A model generated the notes under the pieces. That model worked only from the letters and a program-made list of their open reading frames with translations. It did no database searches and was not told the origin of the DNA. Positions 1-7,256 of a stretch of DNA of 34,091 nucleotides are shown here, one piece after another. The position numbers and the translations under genes were made by a program. Location: positions 1-34,091 of the forward strand of contig JAAVYW010000057.1 of assembly GCA_022791315.1 (NCBI GenBank), in the 5' to 3' direction. This stretch comes from Oscillospiraceae bacterium (GTDB lineage Bacteria > Bacillota > Clostridia > Oscillospirales > Ruminococcaceae). Within the stretch, counting starts at the first letter, position 1. Each line of letters begins with the position of its first letter.

Positions 1-330
1 GTTAAGAATCCATCTGCCCCCCCTGTAATGGAACCCCATGAGGAGCAGTTATCTCTTGCAGAGGTTAGACAGCTCGCGGAAAAAGGCGAGGATTTATCAT
101 GGGATGATTTTGGACAATATAAACATGAGGATATTGGCTCTGGACTTCATGTTTTCTTATATGATATTGATGAAAATTACTGTTTATTGATTGGTGGCGG
201 GGATACGCAGTCTGCGCCCCTGTATATACGGCTGGTTTTTAAAACAAGGAATAGCAACTTTATTGATGATGGGGAATACATCGATATACGGACGGAAAGC
301 ATAGAAGATTTTATTAATAGCCAAAAATAA
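1..330 (+). CDS. 3' end of an unrecognised gene (small acidic C-terminal domain)
   Basis: The reading frame is open from base 1, so the ATG at 28 need not be the start: the nine codons before it read V-K-N-P-S-A-P-P-V and contain no stop, and no ribosome binding site precedes the ATG. The visible 109 residues are acidic, with a helix-like opening (SLAEVRQLAEKGEDLSWDDF) followed by a beta-rich part with IGSGLHVFLYDIDENY, a GGGD turn and a closing IDIRTESIEDF. From memory this pattern resembles C-terminal domains of clostridial lipoproteins or membrane proteins, but I cannot name a family. A hairpin terminator follows. It is AT-richer than most of the window. Confidence 0.55.
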   Translation, partial: VKNPSAPPVMEPHEEQLSLAEVRQLAEKGEDLSWDDFGQYKHEDIGSGLHVFLYDIDENYCLLIGGGDTQSAPLYIRLVFKTRNSNFIDDGEYIDIRTESIEDFINSQK

Positions 331-354
331 TTCAATTTTAACCCCATATTTTCA

Positions 355-397
355 AGATACAGGGTAATTGTCCTAGTTTCGTCACCCTGTATTTTGT
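355..397 (+). terminator. Rho-independent terminator after the leftmost gene
   Basis: The arms ATACAGGGT (357-365) and ACCCTGTAT (384-392) pair perfectly over an 18-nt loop, extend by an A-T and a G-T pair, and are followed by TTT. It lies 27 nt after the stop of the leftmost gene. Confidence 0.6.
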
Positions 398-568
398 ATC
401 ATTAGCCTGTAATGGTATGAATATACAGCCCTTTGAATGTAATAGCGGCAACACGAAATTGATAGGGGATTTTTGAAAAGGGAGGTATCCCACTATCTGC
501 ACTGCAAAGAGTGAAATAATTTAGAACACTTGGCAAACGGATGGATAGGTTGAGCCCCTGTGTGAATA

Positions 569-593
569 TGAACTGAGCCAATAAAATTGGACA
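569..593 (+). mobile_element. IS3-family (IS150-like) terminal inverted repeat remnant
   Basis: The 25-nt segment starts TGAACTGAGCC and ends AAATTGGACA. That matches the pattern TGnACTGnCCC...GTTGGACA at the ends of IS150-group IS3 elements. No transposase reading frame follows, so only an end seems to be left. The match is from memory of the consensus, with several mismatches in the middle. Confidence 0.4.
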
Positions 594-605
594 ATAGATA
601 AGAAG

Positions 606-640
606 CCCCCTTATGTAAGATAATATCTTACATAAGGGGG
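606..640. repeat. Perfect 17-bp inverted repeat around one central base
   Basis: Positions 606-622 (CCCCCTTATGTAAGATA) are the exact reverse complement of 624-640; the centre is A623. As RNA this folds into a 16-bp stem with a 3-nt loop. No U-tract follows on either strand, so it is not a canonical terminator. It lies 12 nt inside the IS3-like end and may be part of that element. Confidence 0.8.
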
Positions 641-702
641 TACTGTTATGAGAATGAAATGGCAGAAAATCTTTTCCCATTTAGAAAAGAGACCAGGCCT
701 TT

Positions 703-2190
703 TTATCCTTGGTGAGAACGGACGCGGGAGACGGCCTCCCGCCACTGGGCGCGCTTGGACTGGCGCTGCGCCTCATCCCAGAGGGGGGTGAAGGTCTTGG
801 AGGGCCGGTTTGCGAAGAGGGTCTCCTCATCGTAGAGGCCCAGGCGGATGCCGGCCAGGTAGGCCACACCTGCGCCGGAGAGCTCCTGCAGGGCGGAGAC
901 GCGCAAGGGGAGGCCCAGCAAGTCACTCTGGCGCTGCATGAGGAAGCTGTCCCCTGTGCCGCCGCCGTCGGCGCTGAGGAAGCGCAGGCGAAGCGCCGGG
1001 GCGGCCTGCAAAAAGGCCTCGGCCACATCGGCAATCTGCTGGGCGACGCTCTCCTCCGCCGCTTTCACCAGCTCGGCCCGGCCGGTGCTGCGGCTCATGC
1101 CCACAAACGCCGCCCTGGCCCCAGGGTCATTGTACAGGGAACCCAGGCCGGAAAAGGCGGGCACCAGGCAAGTGGCGTCTTCCTCCCGGGCTGATGCGGC
1201 CAAGGGGCCCGCCTCCTTCGGGCTCTGCAACAGCCCCACCTCTTTCACCAGCCAATCAATGATAGAGCCGCTGTAATTCACATTGCCTTCCAGCACATAT
1301 TCCGCCTGCCCGTCCCGCATCCAGGCCAGGGAGAGGGAGAGCCCCTGTTCCGGCAGGCGGGGGACGCTGCCGATATGGAGCATCACAGAAGAGCCGGTGC
1401 CGTAGGAGGCCTTGCCCTCCCCTGGATGGCGGCAGCCGTGCCCAAAGAGGGAGGCATGGCTGTCCCCTGCACAGGCGTGGATGGGCACCGGGCGGGGCAG
1501 CAGGCCGCAGAAATCCGTCTCCCCAAAGCGGGCATCGGAGTCCAGCACTTGGGGCAGCCATGCCGGGTTGATTCCAAAGAGGCCGCAGAGCTCCCCGCTC
1601 CAAGCCAGCCGGTTCATGTCAAAGAGCTGGGTGCGGCAGGCATTGGAGCCGTCGGTGGCAAAGCGATGGCTGGGGGTTAGATGCCAGAGGAGGAAGGAAT
1701 CCATGGTGCCAAAGCAGAGCCTCCCCTCCTCCCCTGCCCTTTTCACTGCCGGTTCATGGGCCAGCAGCCAGGCAAATTTGGCGGCGGTAAAATAGGGGGA
1801 AAGGGGCAGGCCGGAAATACGGCGGATTGCCGCGGCCTCTTTGGCAATCCCCGGCCTCTGGCAAACCTCCTCCCCGCGGGAGCACTGCCACACCACCGCC
1901 CGGCAGAAGGGCTTCCCTGTCTCCCGGTCAAAGGCAATGCCCGTCTCCCGCTGGTTGGTGACAGCCACCCCTACAACCTCCTCCGGGGCAATCCCGGACT
2001 GCTCCACGGCCTCACGGGCCAGGGCAAAGACATTTGCCAGAATTTCCTCCCCGTCATGCTCCACATAGCCATGCCGGTCTATCCACTGCTTATGGGGCCT
2101 GCTGCACCGGTAGGCCATCTCCCCCTGCTCGTCAAAGAGCATGGCCTTGGTGCCGGAGGTGCTCTGGTCGATGGAAAGTATGTATTTCAT
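703..2190 (-). CDS. FGGY-family carbohydrate kinase, glycerol-kinase-like
   Basis: A 495-residue kinase that phosphorylates a polyol or sugar with ATP. The start at 2190 is chosen because AAAGGAG precedes it by 8 nt and the protein then begins MKYILSIDQSTSGTK, the N-terminal phosphate-binding motif of FGGY kinases; the longer frame upstream is decayed DNA. Glycerol-kinase residues are visible: NQRET (Arg/Glu), VVWQ (Trp), a Tyr in SPYFTAAKFAWLL and the catalytic Asp in AGDSH. The usual Gln after that Asp is Ser here, so glycerol is not certain. The neighbours (isomerase-family gene, LacI regulator) suggest a pentose, deoxysugar or polyol route. Family is secure; substrate is not. Confidence 0.88.
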   Translation of the reverse strand: MKYILSIDQSTSGTKAMLFDEQGEMAYRCSRPHKQWIDRHGYVEHDGEEILANVFALAREAVEQSGIAPEEVVGVAVTNQRETGIAFDRETGKPFCRAVVWQCSRGEEVCQRPGIAKEAAAIRRISGLPLSPYFTAAKFAWLLAHEPAVKRAGEEGRLCFGTMDSFLLWHLTPSHRFATDGSNACRTQLFDMNRLAWSGELCGLFGINPAWLPQVLDSDARFGETDFCGLLPRPVPIHACAGDSHASLFGHGCRHPGEGKASYGTGSSVMLHIGSVPRLPEQGLSLSLAWMRDGQAEYVLEGNVNYSGSIIDWLVKEVGLLQSPKEAGPLAASAREEDATCLVPAFSGLGSLYNDPGARAAFVGMSRSTGRAELVKAAEESVAQQIADVAEAFLQAAPALRLRFLSADGGGTGDSFLMQRQSDLLGLPLRVSALQELSGAGVAYLAGIRLGLYDEETLFANRPSKTFTPLWDEAQRQSKRAQWREAVSRVRSHQG

Positions 2191-2244
2191 CCCGATTGCT
2201 CCTTTCTGTCTTGTAATTCCTGGTGCTGTGCCGGATTGCCGAGA

Positions 2245-2400
2245 ATCTATCGACACGTCAAAATAGTTTGTCAGGGCAGCAAGAGTGGTGAGGCGCGGGA
2301 AATCCAGCCCATGTTCAAAGTAAGGGATTGCTGGCCGGGTGGCGCCGATGGCCTCTGCCATATGACCTTCTGCCCCTTGTACAACCGCGCACTGCGGCTT
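2245..2400 (-). pseudogene. Decayed XRE-type HTH regulator, copy 2
   Basis: The minus strand encodes AEAIGATRPAIPYFEHG, then LDFPRLTTLAALTNYF and DVSID, the recognition helix and following helices of an XRE/Cro domain of about 70 residues. The upstream part (an LYKGQKV-like piece) is in another frame, so the copy is frameshifted, and no DNA remains for a downstream domain before the kinase ribosome binding site. It is a tandem duplicate of the copy at 2412-2583. Confidence 0.6.
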
Positions 2401-2411
2401 GCAAAAGTTTC

Positions 2412-2583
2412 TTTTGATGGAAGTAATCTGCCAGGGCAGCGAGTGTATTGATATGGGGGAAATCCAGCCCATGTTCAAAACAGCTTATAGCCGGCCCGGA
2501 AACCCCGATAGCCTGCGCAGTAACCTTTTGTTCTGTTCGCAGCAGCACCAGACAGTTTTCAAAAGTCTTTTGAAAATATAAAA
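2412..2583 (-). pseudogene. Decayed XRE-type HTH regulator, copy 1
   Basis: The minus strand reads LLRTEQKVTAQAIGVSGPAI, then SCFEHGLDFPHINTLAALAD, a complete XRE helix-turn-helix core. After ADYF the frame leaves the family and runs into the second copy. There is no good start codon with a ribosome binding site. A 23-nt block (2457-2479) is identical to 2297-2319 in copy 2, at an offset of 160 nt. Confidence 0.6.
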
Positions 2584-2720
2584 TACTCCTTGATAAGCTA
2601 GCAGCACTTTCGTATAATGACTTGCAAATGATAGCTACACTTCCAAAAAGCAACCAATGATGAGGCAGTATAACATGTGAAGGAGCCAGAACCGCTAGCG
2701 GCACAGGCTGCAAATCCCCT

Positions 2721-2758
2721 AAAAACGCACCGCCCCCAGGCAAGCTGCCCAGGGGCGG
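2721..2758 (-). terminator. Terminator after the isomerase-family gene
   Basis: On the minus strand the arms CCGCCCC and GGGGCGG close over an inner GGCA/TGCC stem, and the RNA continues with GCGUUUUUA. It lies 14 nt after the stop of the isomerase-family gene, so that gene is probably transcribed apart from the kinase. Confidence 0.75.
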
Positions 2759-2771
2759 CAGATTGACACAC

Positions 2772-4172
2772 TTATTCGCCCCGGAGATAGGCCAGGATTT
2801 CCTCCTCGTTGTCGTCGTACAAGTCAGGCCTCACGCCGATGTATTTGCAGGCCTCGTAGAGCACGGGCACCACGTTGCCGTGGACACCGGTGCAGTGGTG
2901 GATATAGGGGCCGGTGACAAGTTTGTACTCCAGCTTTTTCAGGTTCTTCACCTCCACCCACAGGTAGGTGCCCTTGGTATAGGGGCCGGGGACGGATTTG
3001 GCGCTGCCCAGGAGCAGGGAATACTCCCCGTTGTCCCCGTCAAAGCGGGCCAGGGTCACGTCGCCGCCCCGGCAGAGGGCGCTGATGGAGCCGGGATAGT
3101 CAAAGGCCAAGGGCACGGTGAGGGAGGGCTTTTCCTCCGCTAAACAGATGGGCCAGGGGCCGCAGTGCTGGAGGAGCTCGCCGTTTTCATTGTCGGGATG
3201 GCGCACGGTCCAATCGGCAAAGAAGCTGGGGGTTTGGTTCAGCTCTGCCGCCTGGACAAGCAGGGAAGTAATGGCCCCGTGGATGTCGGTCTCGCAGACC
3301 ACGGGAATGGCCTCCTCGGTGAGGAGGCCATTGGCACAACAGGGCATGATGCCAATCTCGTCCTGAAGGGCATTCCAGCACTGGATGGCAACTGCCTTAC
3401 AGCCGTATTTTTCCGCCAGGTCACCCATAGCCAGCTTGAGCGCCGCCACCATCTTCACCTTATCCTCGGGCACGCAGAGATTCATCCTCTGCCGCAGGGA
3501 GTCCAGGGTCTTTTCCACCCGTGTCCCCTCTTGTAAGGCGGCGTCGATGGCGGATTTGAGCTCCGGCATGGGGATGGGGGCCAGCTGGATATTGAATTTT
3601 TCCAGCAGCTCCCCCTCGTTGCACATGGTGGACCAGAAGTCAAAGGGTCGGGTGGAAATCTGCAAAATGCGGATGGAGCGGAACGTGCGCACCACGTTGC
3701 AGACAGCCACAAAGTCTTTGAGCCCCCGCTCAAATTCCGGGTCCGTGAGGCGGCAGTTGGTCATATAGGTAAAGGGCACCTGAAAGCGGCGCAGCACCTT
3801 GCCGGTGGCAAAGAGGCCGCACTGGGAATCCCGCAGGCGCACCCCTTTTTCATCGGGCCGCTCATCCCTGGGGCCCCAGAGCAGTACCGGAACCCCCAGC
3901 TCCTTTGCCAGCCGGGCCACCACATATTCGGTGCCAAAATTGCAGTGGGGCACAAACAGCCCTGCCACCCCTGCCGCCTGGAACTTGGCTGCAATCTTTG
4001 CCACGTCCCCGTCGTCATAGAGCAGGCCCTCTTCGTTGATGTCGTCGATGTCGCAGAACTCCACCCCCAGCTCCAAGAGCCTATCCCTTGTGAGCCCCCG
4101 GTATTTCACCGCGTCGGGCGCGCTGAAAATCGAACGGCGGGTGGGGGCATAGCCAATACAAATCCGGTCCAT
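2772..4172 (-). CDS. L-fucose/L-arabinose isomerase family protein
   Basis: A 466-residue soluble protein. The start at 4172 (MDRICIGYAPTRR) has AAAGGAGG 8 nt upstream; 23 further in-frame codons lack one. Length and layout fit the L-fucose/L-arabinose isomerase-like superfamily: an alternating alpha/beta N-terminal half (GLFVPHCNFGTEYVVARLAK), then AIQCWNALQDEIGIMPCCAN and CETDIHGAITSLL, regions that in this family form the substrate/metal-site domain, and a beta-rich end with TGPYIHHCTGVHG. Activity is probably aldose-ketose isomerisation, but many members have unknown substrates. It has its own promoter and terminator and shares the region with an FGGY kinase and a LacI regulator, which fits a small sugar-use locus. 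Confidence 0.8.
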   Translation of the reverse strand: MDRICIGYAPTRRSIFSAPDAVKYRGLTRDRLLELGVEFCDIDDINEEGLLYDDGDVAKIAAKFQAAGVAGLFVPHCNFGTEYVVARLAKELGVPVLLWGPRDERPDEKGVRLRDSQCGLFATGKVLRRFQVPFTYMTNCRLTDPEFERGLKDFVAVCNVVRTFRSIRILQISTRPFDFWSTMCNEGELLEKFNIQLAPIPMPELKSAIDAALQEGTRVEKTLDSLRQRMNLCVPEDKVKMVAALKLAMGDLAEKYGCKAVAIQCWNALQDEIGIMPCCANGLLTEEAIPVVCETDIHGAITSLLVQAAELNQTPSFFADWTVRHPDNENGELLQHCGPWPICLAEEKPSLTVPLAFDYPGSISALCRGGDVTLARFDGDNGEYSLLLGSAKSVPGPYTKGTYLWVEVKNLKKLEYKLVTGPYIHHCTGVHGNVVPVLYEACKYIGVRPDLYDDNEEEILAYLRGE

Positions 4173-4212
4173 CCTGCTGCCTCCTTTGAAAAGTTCAATT
4201 AAAGATATTAAA

Positions 4213-4241
4213 ATTATAGCATGGCAGGGGGAAAAGTGCAA
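4213..4241 (-). promoter_or_regulatory. Sigma-A promoter of the isomerase-family gene, with nearby dyad
   Basis: On the minus strand TTGCAC (4236-4241) and a perfect TATAAT (4213-4218) are 17 nt apart. A short dyad, TTGAA-AAG-TTCAA (4186-4198), lies between the expected start point and the ribosome binding site. Its half-site resembles the TTTGAA elements upstream of the LacI gene, so LacI control is possible but weakly supported. Confidence 0.65.
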
Positions 4242-4261
4242 GGTGGTTTTGGAGATACCTT

Positions 4262-4290
4262 AGAAAAAGGAGAGCGGAACCCGCTCTCCT
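4262..4290 (-). terminator. Terminator of the toxin-antitoxin module
   Basis: A 10-bp stem (AGGAGAGCGG, 4268-4277, with CCGCTCTCCT, 4281-4290) has a 3-nt loop and on the minus strand is followed by five U residues (A-run 4264-4268). It overlaps the ancestral toxin stop codon by 2 nt. Confidence 0.75.
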
Positions 4291-4532
4291 AATTGTAGTG
4301 CCCTCGGCATGAAATGATATAAACAACACCGCTTTGCTCAACGGTGTTCTTCATCAATCCGCCTGCTCCAATACCCGCTCAGGGCGTGTTTGAGAGGCTC
4401 TGGTTTGCCTATGCCCTCAAAGGGGTTACGCTTTACGGCTATCGGCATGTTGATGCGTTTCAGCGCTTTCTTGTCTTGCGCCTGCCAATAGAGATAATCT
4501 TCCCAGGCTCTCTCCTCCCATAACAGCCGCAT
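4289..4532 (-). pseudogene. yoeB: YoeB/Txe-family toxin, frameshifted
   Basis: The frame from ATG 4532 reads [33 protein letters not shown] and [14 protein letters not shown], a clear YoeB mRNA-interferase sequence, then stops at 4338. Just after the stop another frame continues with [17 protein letters not shown] and a stop at 4289-4291: the usual YoeB C-terminus with its catalytic-end His and Tyr. About 14 nt seem to be missing near 4340, where a CCGT repeat could have mediated the deletion. The linker [13 protein letters not shown] is also one residue short of the usual form. The product would lack the C-terminal active-site residues, so the toxin should be dead. The start codon overlaps the ancestral antitoxin stop by 1 nt. 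Confidence 0.82.
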
Positions 4533-4797
4533 TATTCCACCTCGGACAGTTCATGCTCTGCGAAGCGGGCGTGTCTTCGGCAACATCGCGGGCTATCTGT
4601 TCTAAATGCCGCAGGTTGTTTTCGGAGTAAAATGGGTCAACACTCACATCAAATGGGATACGGTTCTCCCGACTCACCTTCTTGGCGAAGATGGTAAATG
4701 CTGTTGTCATTGTCATTCCCAGTTCGGAACACACTTTTTCCATGCTCTGTTTCAAATCTGCATCCATACGGAAATTTACATTGACTACTTGTGCCAC
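4532..4797 (-). pseudogene. RelB/DinJ-family antitoxin, frameshifted
   Basis: The GTG at 4797 has GAGAGGAG 9 nt upstream and gives AQVVNVNFRMDADLKQSMEK, then ELGMTMTTAFTIFAKKV and IPFDVSVDPFYSENNLRHLE, a typical RelB/DinJ antitoxin with a ribbon-helix-helix N-terminus. Near 4570 one nucleotide is lost: the continuing frame reads an unrelated tail into the toxin, while the other frame reads [11 protein letters not shown] and ends in TAA at 4532-4534, the usual antitoxin end. The interval of 266 nt is one short of a multiple of three, in keeping with a single deletion. The DNA-binding half could still be made, but the toxin-neutralising tail would be wrong. Confidence 0.82.
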
Positions 4798-4828
4798 GTT
4801 CAACACTCCTCTCTGATTATCCAGTTAT

Positions 4829-4857
4829 ATTATACGCTGGCCCGACAAAAAAATTAA
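4829..4857 (-). promoter_or_regulatory. Probable promoter of the toxin-antitoxin module
   Basis: A minus-strand TATAAT (4829-4834) is 17 nt from a weak -35 TTAATT (4852-4857). CCAG (4821-4824) and CTGG (4837-4840) flank the -10 as an imperfect dyad, a position used by self-repressing antitoxins. Confidence 0.45.
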
Positions 4858-4898
4858 CTTTTTCATTACGATGTCATTATAAATTCTCTCTTTCAAGG

Positions 4899-5903
4899 TC
4901 ATTTTCCTTCTGGCGGGCAGGCGGAGGCGCGCACCGAGAGGGAGAGGGGGACCACCAGCTTGATGCTGGGGCACTGTTCCCCCTGCATCCGCTCCACCAG
5001 GCGGCGGACGGCCAGGGAGCCCAGGGCTTGGCGGTCTACGGCGGCAGAGGTGAGTTCCGGGTCACTGAGCAGGCAGAGGGGCACATCGTCAAAGCCGGTG
5101 AGGGACACCTCCTGGGGCACCCGAATCCCGGCGTGTTTCAGGGCCCGCAGCGCGCCCAGGGCAATCAGGTCGTTGTCCGCCGCCAGGGCAGTGGGAAGAA
5201 CAGCGCCGCCTGCAATCAGCGCGGCCATGTCCTGATAGGACTCTTCCAGCGTGGGGCCCAGGGAGAACTCCACTGGGGCAAAGCCAAAGCGCCCTGCACC
5301 TTCCAGGTAGCCCTGGCGGCGCTGTTCAAAATTGCGGATGGGAAAGGAGCTGTGGAGATACCCTATTTGCCGGTGGCCCAGGCAGTTCAGATGCTCCACG
5401 GCCAGCAGGAGGCCCTCCCGGTTATCGATGAGCACAGTGTCGGCCCCGATGCCCCGCAGGTCGCAGTCCAGCGCCACTACGGGGATAGAGAGGTTGGCAA
5501 AGGGGGCAAAGTCCTCCTCCGAAAGCTCGGTCGCCAACAGCAGGAGGCCCCCGGCGCCGGAGCGCTCCACCGATTGGAGGGCAGCGGGCAGCTCCTCCGT
5601 GCCGCTGCAATAGAGCAGGCGAAGGCCATAGCCCATGCCCCGTGCCGTGTTCTCCACCGCCTCAATCAGCTGGCTGAAAAACTGGGTGTCAGCCACCACG
5701 CGGCCATGTCGGCGATAGACGAAAAAGCACAGGCTGTCCCTGGCCCCTGCCGCCCGGCCGCCGGTATAGCCCAGCTCCTTTGCCAGCGCCTCCACCCGGC
5801 TGCGGGTTGCAGGGTTTACCCCGGGCCGGCCGTTCAGGGCCATGGACACGGTGGCGCTGGACAGGCCCAGACGTTCCGCTAACTCCTGTATTGTCACTGC
5901 CAT
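4899..5903 (-). CDS. LacI-family transcriptional regulator
   Basis: A 334-residue repressor. The start at 5903 has GAGGAGGG about 8 nt upstream. The N-terminus carries the LacI helix-turn-helix and hinge: TIQELAERLGLSSATVSMAL, then NGRPGVNPATRSRVEALAKE. The rest is a periplasmic-binding-protein-like sensor with GLLLLATELSEEDF, the effector-cleft IDNREG, LGHRQIGYLHS and LAADNDLIALGALRALK, ending in the typical LTGFDDVPL region. It probably senses a sugar and represses itself and a nearby target: either the divergent ferredoxin-tailed reductase or the isomerase-family gene. Which one cannot be told from sequence. Confidence 0.9.
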   Translation of the reverse strand: MAVTIQELAERLGLSSATVSMALNGRPGVNPATRSRVEALAKELGYTGGRAAGARDSLCFFVYRRHGRVVADTQFFSQLIEAVENTARGMGYGLRLLYCSGTEELPAALQSVERSGAGGLLLLATELSEEDFAPFANLSIPVVALDCDLRGIGADTVLIDNREGLLLAVEHLNCLGHRQIGYLHSSFPIRNFEQRRQGYLEGAGRFGFAPVEFSLGPTLEESYQDMAALIAGGAVLPTALAADNDLIALGALRALKHAGIRVPQEVSLTGFDDVPLCLLSDPELTSAAVDRQALGSLAVRRLVERMQGEQCPSIKLVVPLSLSVRASACPPEGK

Positions 5904-5932
5904 GGGCAGTCCCTCCTCTGTTTGAAACTCTG

Positions 5933-5966
5933 TTTGAATTATAGCACAGGAATTCAAAAAATTCAA
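5933..5966 (-). promoter_or_regulatory. Promoter of the LacI gene with overlapping dyad operator
   Basis: On the minus strand TTGAAT (5961-5966) and a perfect TATAAT (5938-5943) are 17 nt apart. TTTGAATT (5933-5940) and AATTCAAA (5951-5958) form an 8-bp inverted repeat with a 10-nt gap that covers the -10 and part of the spacer, as expected for autorepression. Confidence 0.65.
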
Positions 5967-6005
5967 ATGAGAAAGCGCGCTTGGACATTCCCCCTAAAAA
6001 TGGCC

Positions 6006-6058
6006 TTGACAGAGCTGTGAGAACATGGTATGATAGTTAGAAAAACAGATGTTCTCAC
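6006..6058 (+). promoter_or_regulatory. Strong promoter of the aldo/keto-reductase gene with a split 10-bp dyad
   Basis: TTGACA (6006-6011), 17 nt, then TATGAT (6029-6034). GTGAGAACAT (6017-6026) lies in the spacer, and its exact inverse ATGTTCTCAC (6049-6058) lies downstream of the expected start point, 32 bp centre to centre (about three helical turns). The left arm is not transcribed, so this is a DNA-level site and not an RNA hairpin. Confidence 0.75.
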
Positions 6059-6090
6059 CATTTTACTGAGACAGAAGGGGCGGATAGGCA

Positions 6091-7242
6091 ATGGAGTACC
6101 GTACACTGGGAAGGACTGGTATCCGGGTGAGCCAGGTGGGGTTTGGCTGCGAGCATTTGCAGGACAAGCCCTATGAGCTGGTGGAGACGCTGATTCGTGG
6201 GGCGCTGGACAGGGGCATCAATGTCTTTGACATGTTTATGGGCCAGCCGGAGATTCGCACGATGCTGGGCAAGGCCCTGGCCGGGCGGCGGGAGGAGGCC
6301 GTGCTCCAAGGGCATATTGGGGCCTGCTGGGAGAACGGGCAGTACCAGCGCAGCCGGGAGATTGGCGTCTGCAAGGCCTTTTTTGAGGATTTCATGGAGC
6401 GGCTGGGCACTGATTACGTGGACATCGGCATGATTCACTATGTGGACAGCGACGAGGACTTTGACCAGGTCTTTGGCGGGCCGATTATTGAATATGCCAA
6501 GGAGCTGAAGGCCAAGGGGGTTATCCGGGCCATTGGGATGAGCTCCCACAATCCCCAGGTGGCGCTGCGGGCTGTGCGCACCGGGATTGTTGACGTGCTG
6601 ATGTTCAGCGTCAACCCCGCCTACGACCTGCTGCCGGAGGACACGGCCTGCGACGACCTGTTTATCCAGTCCACGTTCCAAAACCCTGTGCTCTCGGGGC
6701 CCAACCCCGTACGTGCCGAGCTCTACCGCACCTGCGAGGCCATGGGGGTGGGCATCACGGTAATGAAAGGGCTGGGGGCCGGGATGCTGCTGGATGAAAA
6801 GGCCTCCCCCTTTGGGTTTGCCCTCACGCCGGGGCAGTGCATCCACTATGCCCTCACCCGGCCGGCGGTGTGCAGTGTGCTGGCGGGGTATACTTCCCTG
6901 GAGCAGATGGACCAGGCGGTGGGGTATTTTACGCTCTCCGACGAGGAGAAGGACTACGCCCCCCTGCTCTCTGCCACGCCCAAATACTCCATGCGGGGCA
7001 AGTGCATGTACTGCAACCACTGCCTCCCCTGCCCTGCCCATATCGACATCGCCCTGGTGAACAAGTTCTTGGACCTTGCCCTGGTGAACGACACCCTGCC
7101 TGAGACGGTGAAGGGGCACTATGCTGCCCTCTCCGCCCACGGCGGCGACTGCCTGGCCTGCGGCAGCTGTGAGGGCAACTGCCCCTTTGGCGTGCAGGTT
7201 ATCCAGCGTATGGCAAAGGCCAAGGAGATTTTTGGCGTCTGA
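6091..7242 (+). CDS. Aldo/keto-reductase-fold protein with C-terminal 2[4Fe-4S] ferredoxin domain
   Basis: A 383-residue protein. Residues 1-300 follow the AKR barrel: EYRTLGRTGIRVSQVGFGCE, ALDRGINVFD, GMIHYVDSDED, and IRAIGMSSHNPQVALRAV; the nucleotide-binding end is LTPGQCIHYAL. The C-terminus holds two ferredoxin motifs, C305-x2-C308-x2-C311-x2-C314 and C354-x2-C357-x2-C360-x3-C364. The canonical AKR tetrad is incomplete: after FD the Tyr position falls in MFMGQPE, and the usual Lys strand reads VLQGHIG; the His of MIHY remains. This is typical of a clostridial subfamily whose substrate I do not know; electron transfer is inferred from the clusters. It is monocistronic, with its own promoter and terminator. 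Confidence 0.85.
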   Translation: MEYRTLGRTGIRVSQVGFGCEHLQDKPYELVETLIRGALDRGINVFDMFMGQPEIRTMLGKALAGRREEAVLQGHIGACWENGQYQRSREIGVCKAFFEDFMERLGTDYVDIGMIHYVDSDEDFDQVFGGPIIEYAKELKAKGVIRAIGMSSHNPQVALRAVRTGIVDVLMFSVNPAYDLLPEDTACDDLFIQSTFQNPVLSGPNPVRAELYRTCEAMGVGITVMKGLGAGMLLDEKASPFGFALTPGQCIHYALTRPAVCSVLAGYTSLEQMDQAVGYFTLSDEEKDYAPLLSATPKYSMRGKCMYCNHCLPCPAHIDIALVNKFLDLALVNDTLPETVKGHYAALSAHGGDCLACGSCEGNCPFGVQVIQRMAKAKEIFGV

Positions 7243-7256
7243 TTTTTTGCGGAAAG

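Larger units (their letters stand above)
398..702. other. Non-coding stretch with insertion-sequence debris
   Basis: No convincing gene lies here. A 92-codon minus-strand frame (402-680) has no ribosome binding site and no family resemblance. The stretch holds an IS3-like end and a long palindrome (listed separately), then a short ATG-led plus-strand reading (648 on) that runs into the antisense of the kinase gene. It looks like the scar of a truncated insertion sequence. Confidence 0.45.

Noticed and set aside
402-680. 92-codon minus-strand frame
   Set aside because: No ribosome binding site, no family pattern; it covers the IS-like end and the palindrome.
4791-5882. 363-codon plus-strand frame
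   Set aside because: Antisense shadow of the LacI gene, which has a full domain pattern, promoter and ribosome binding site.
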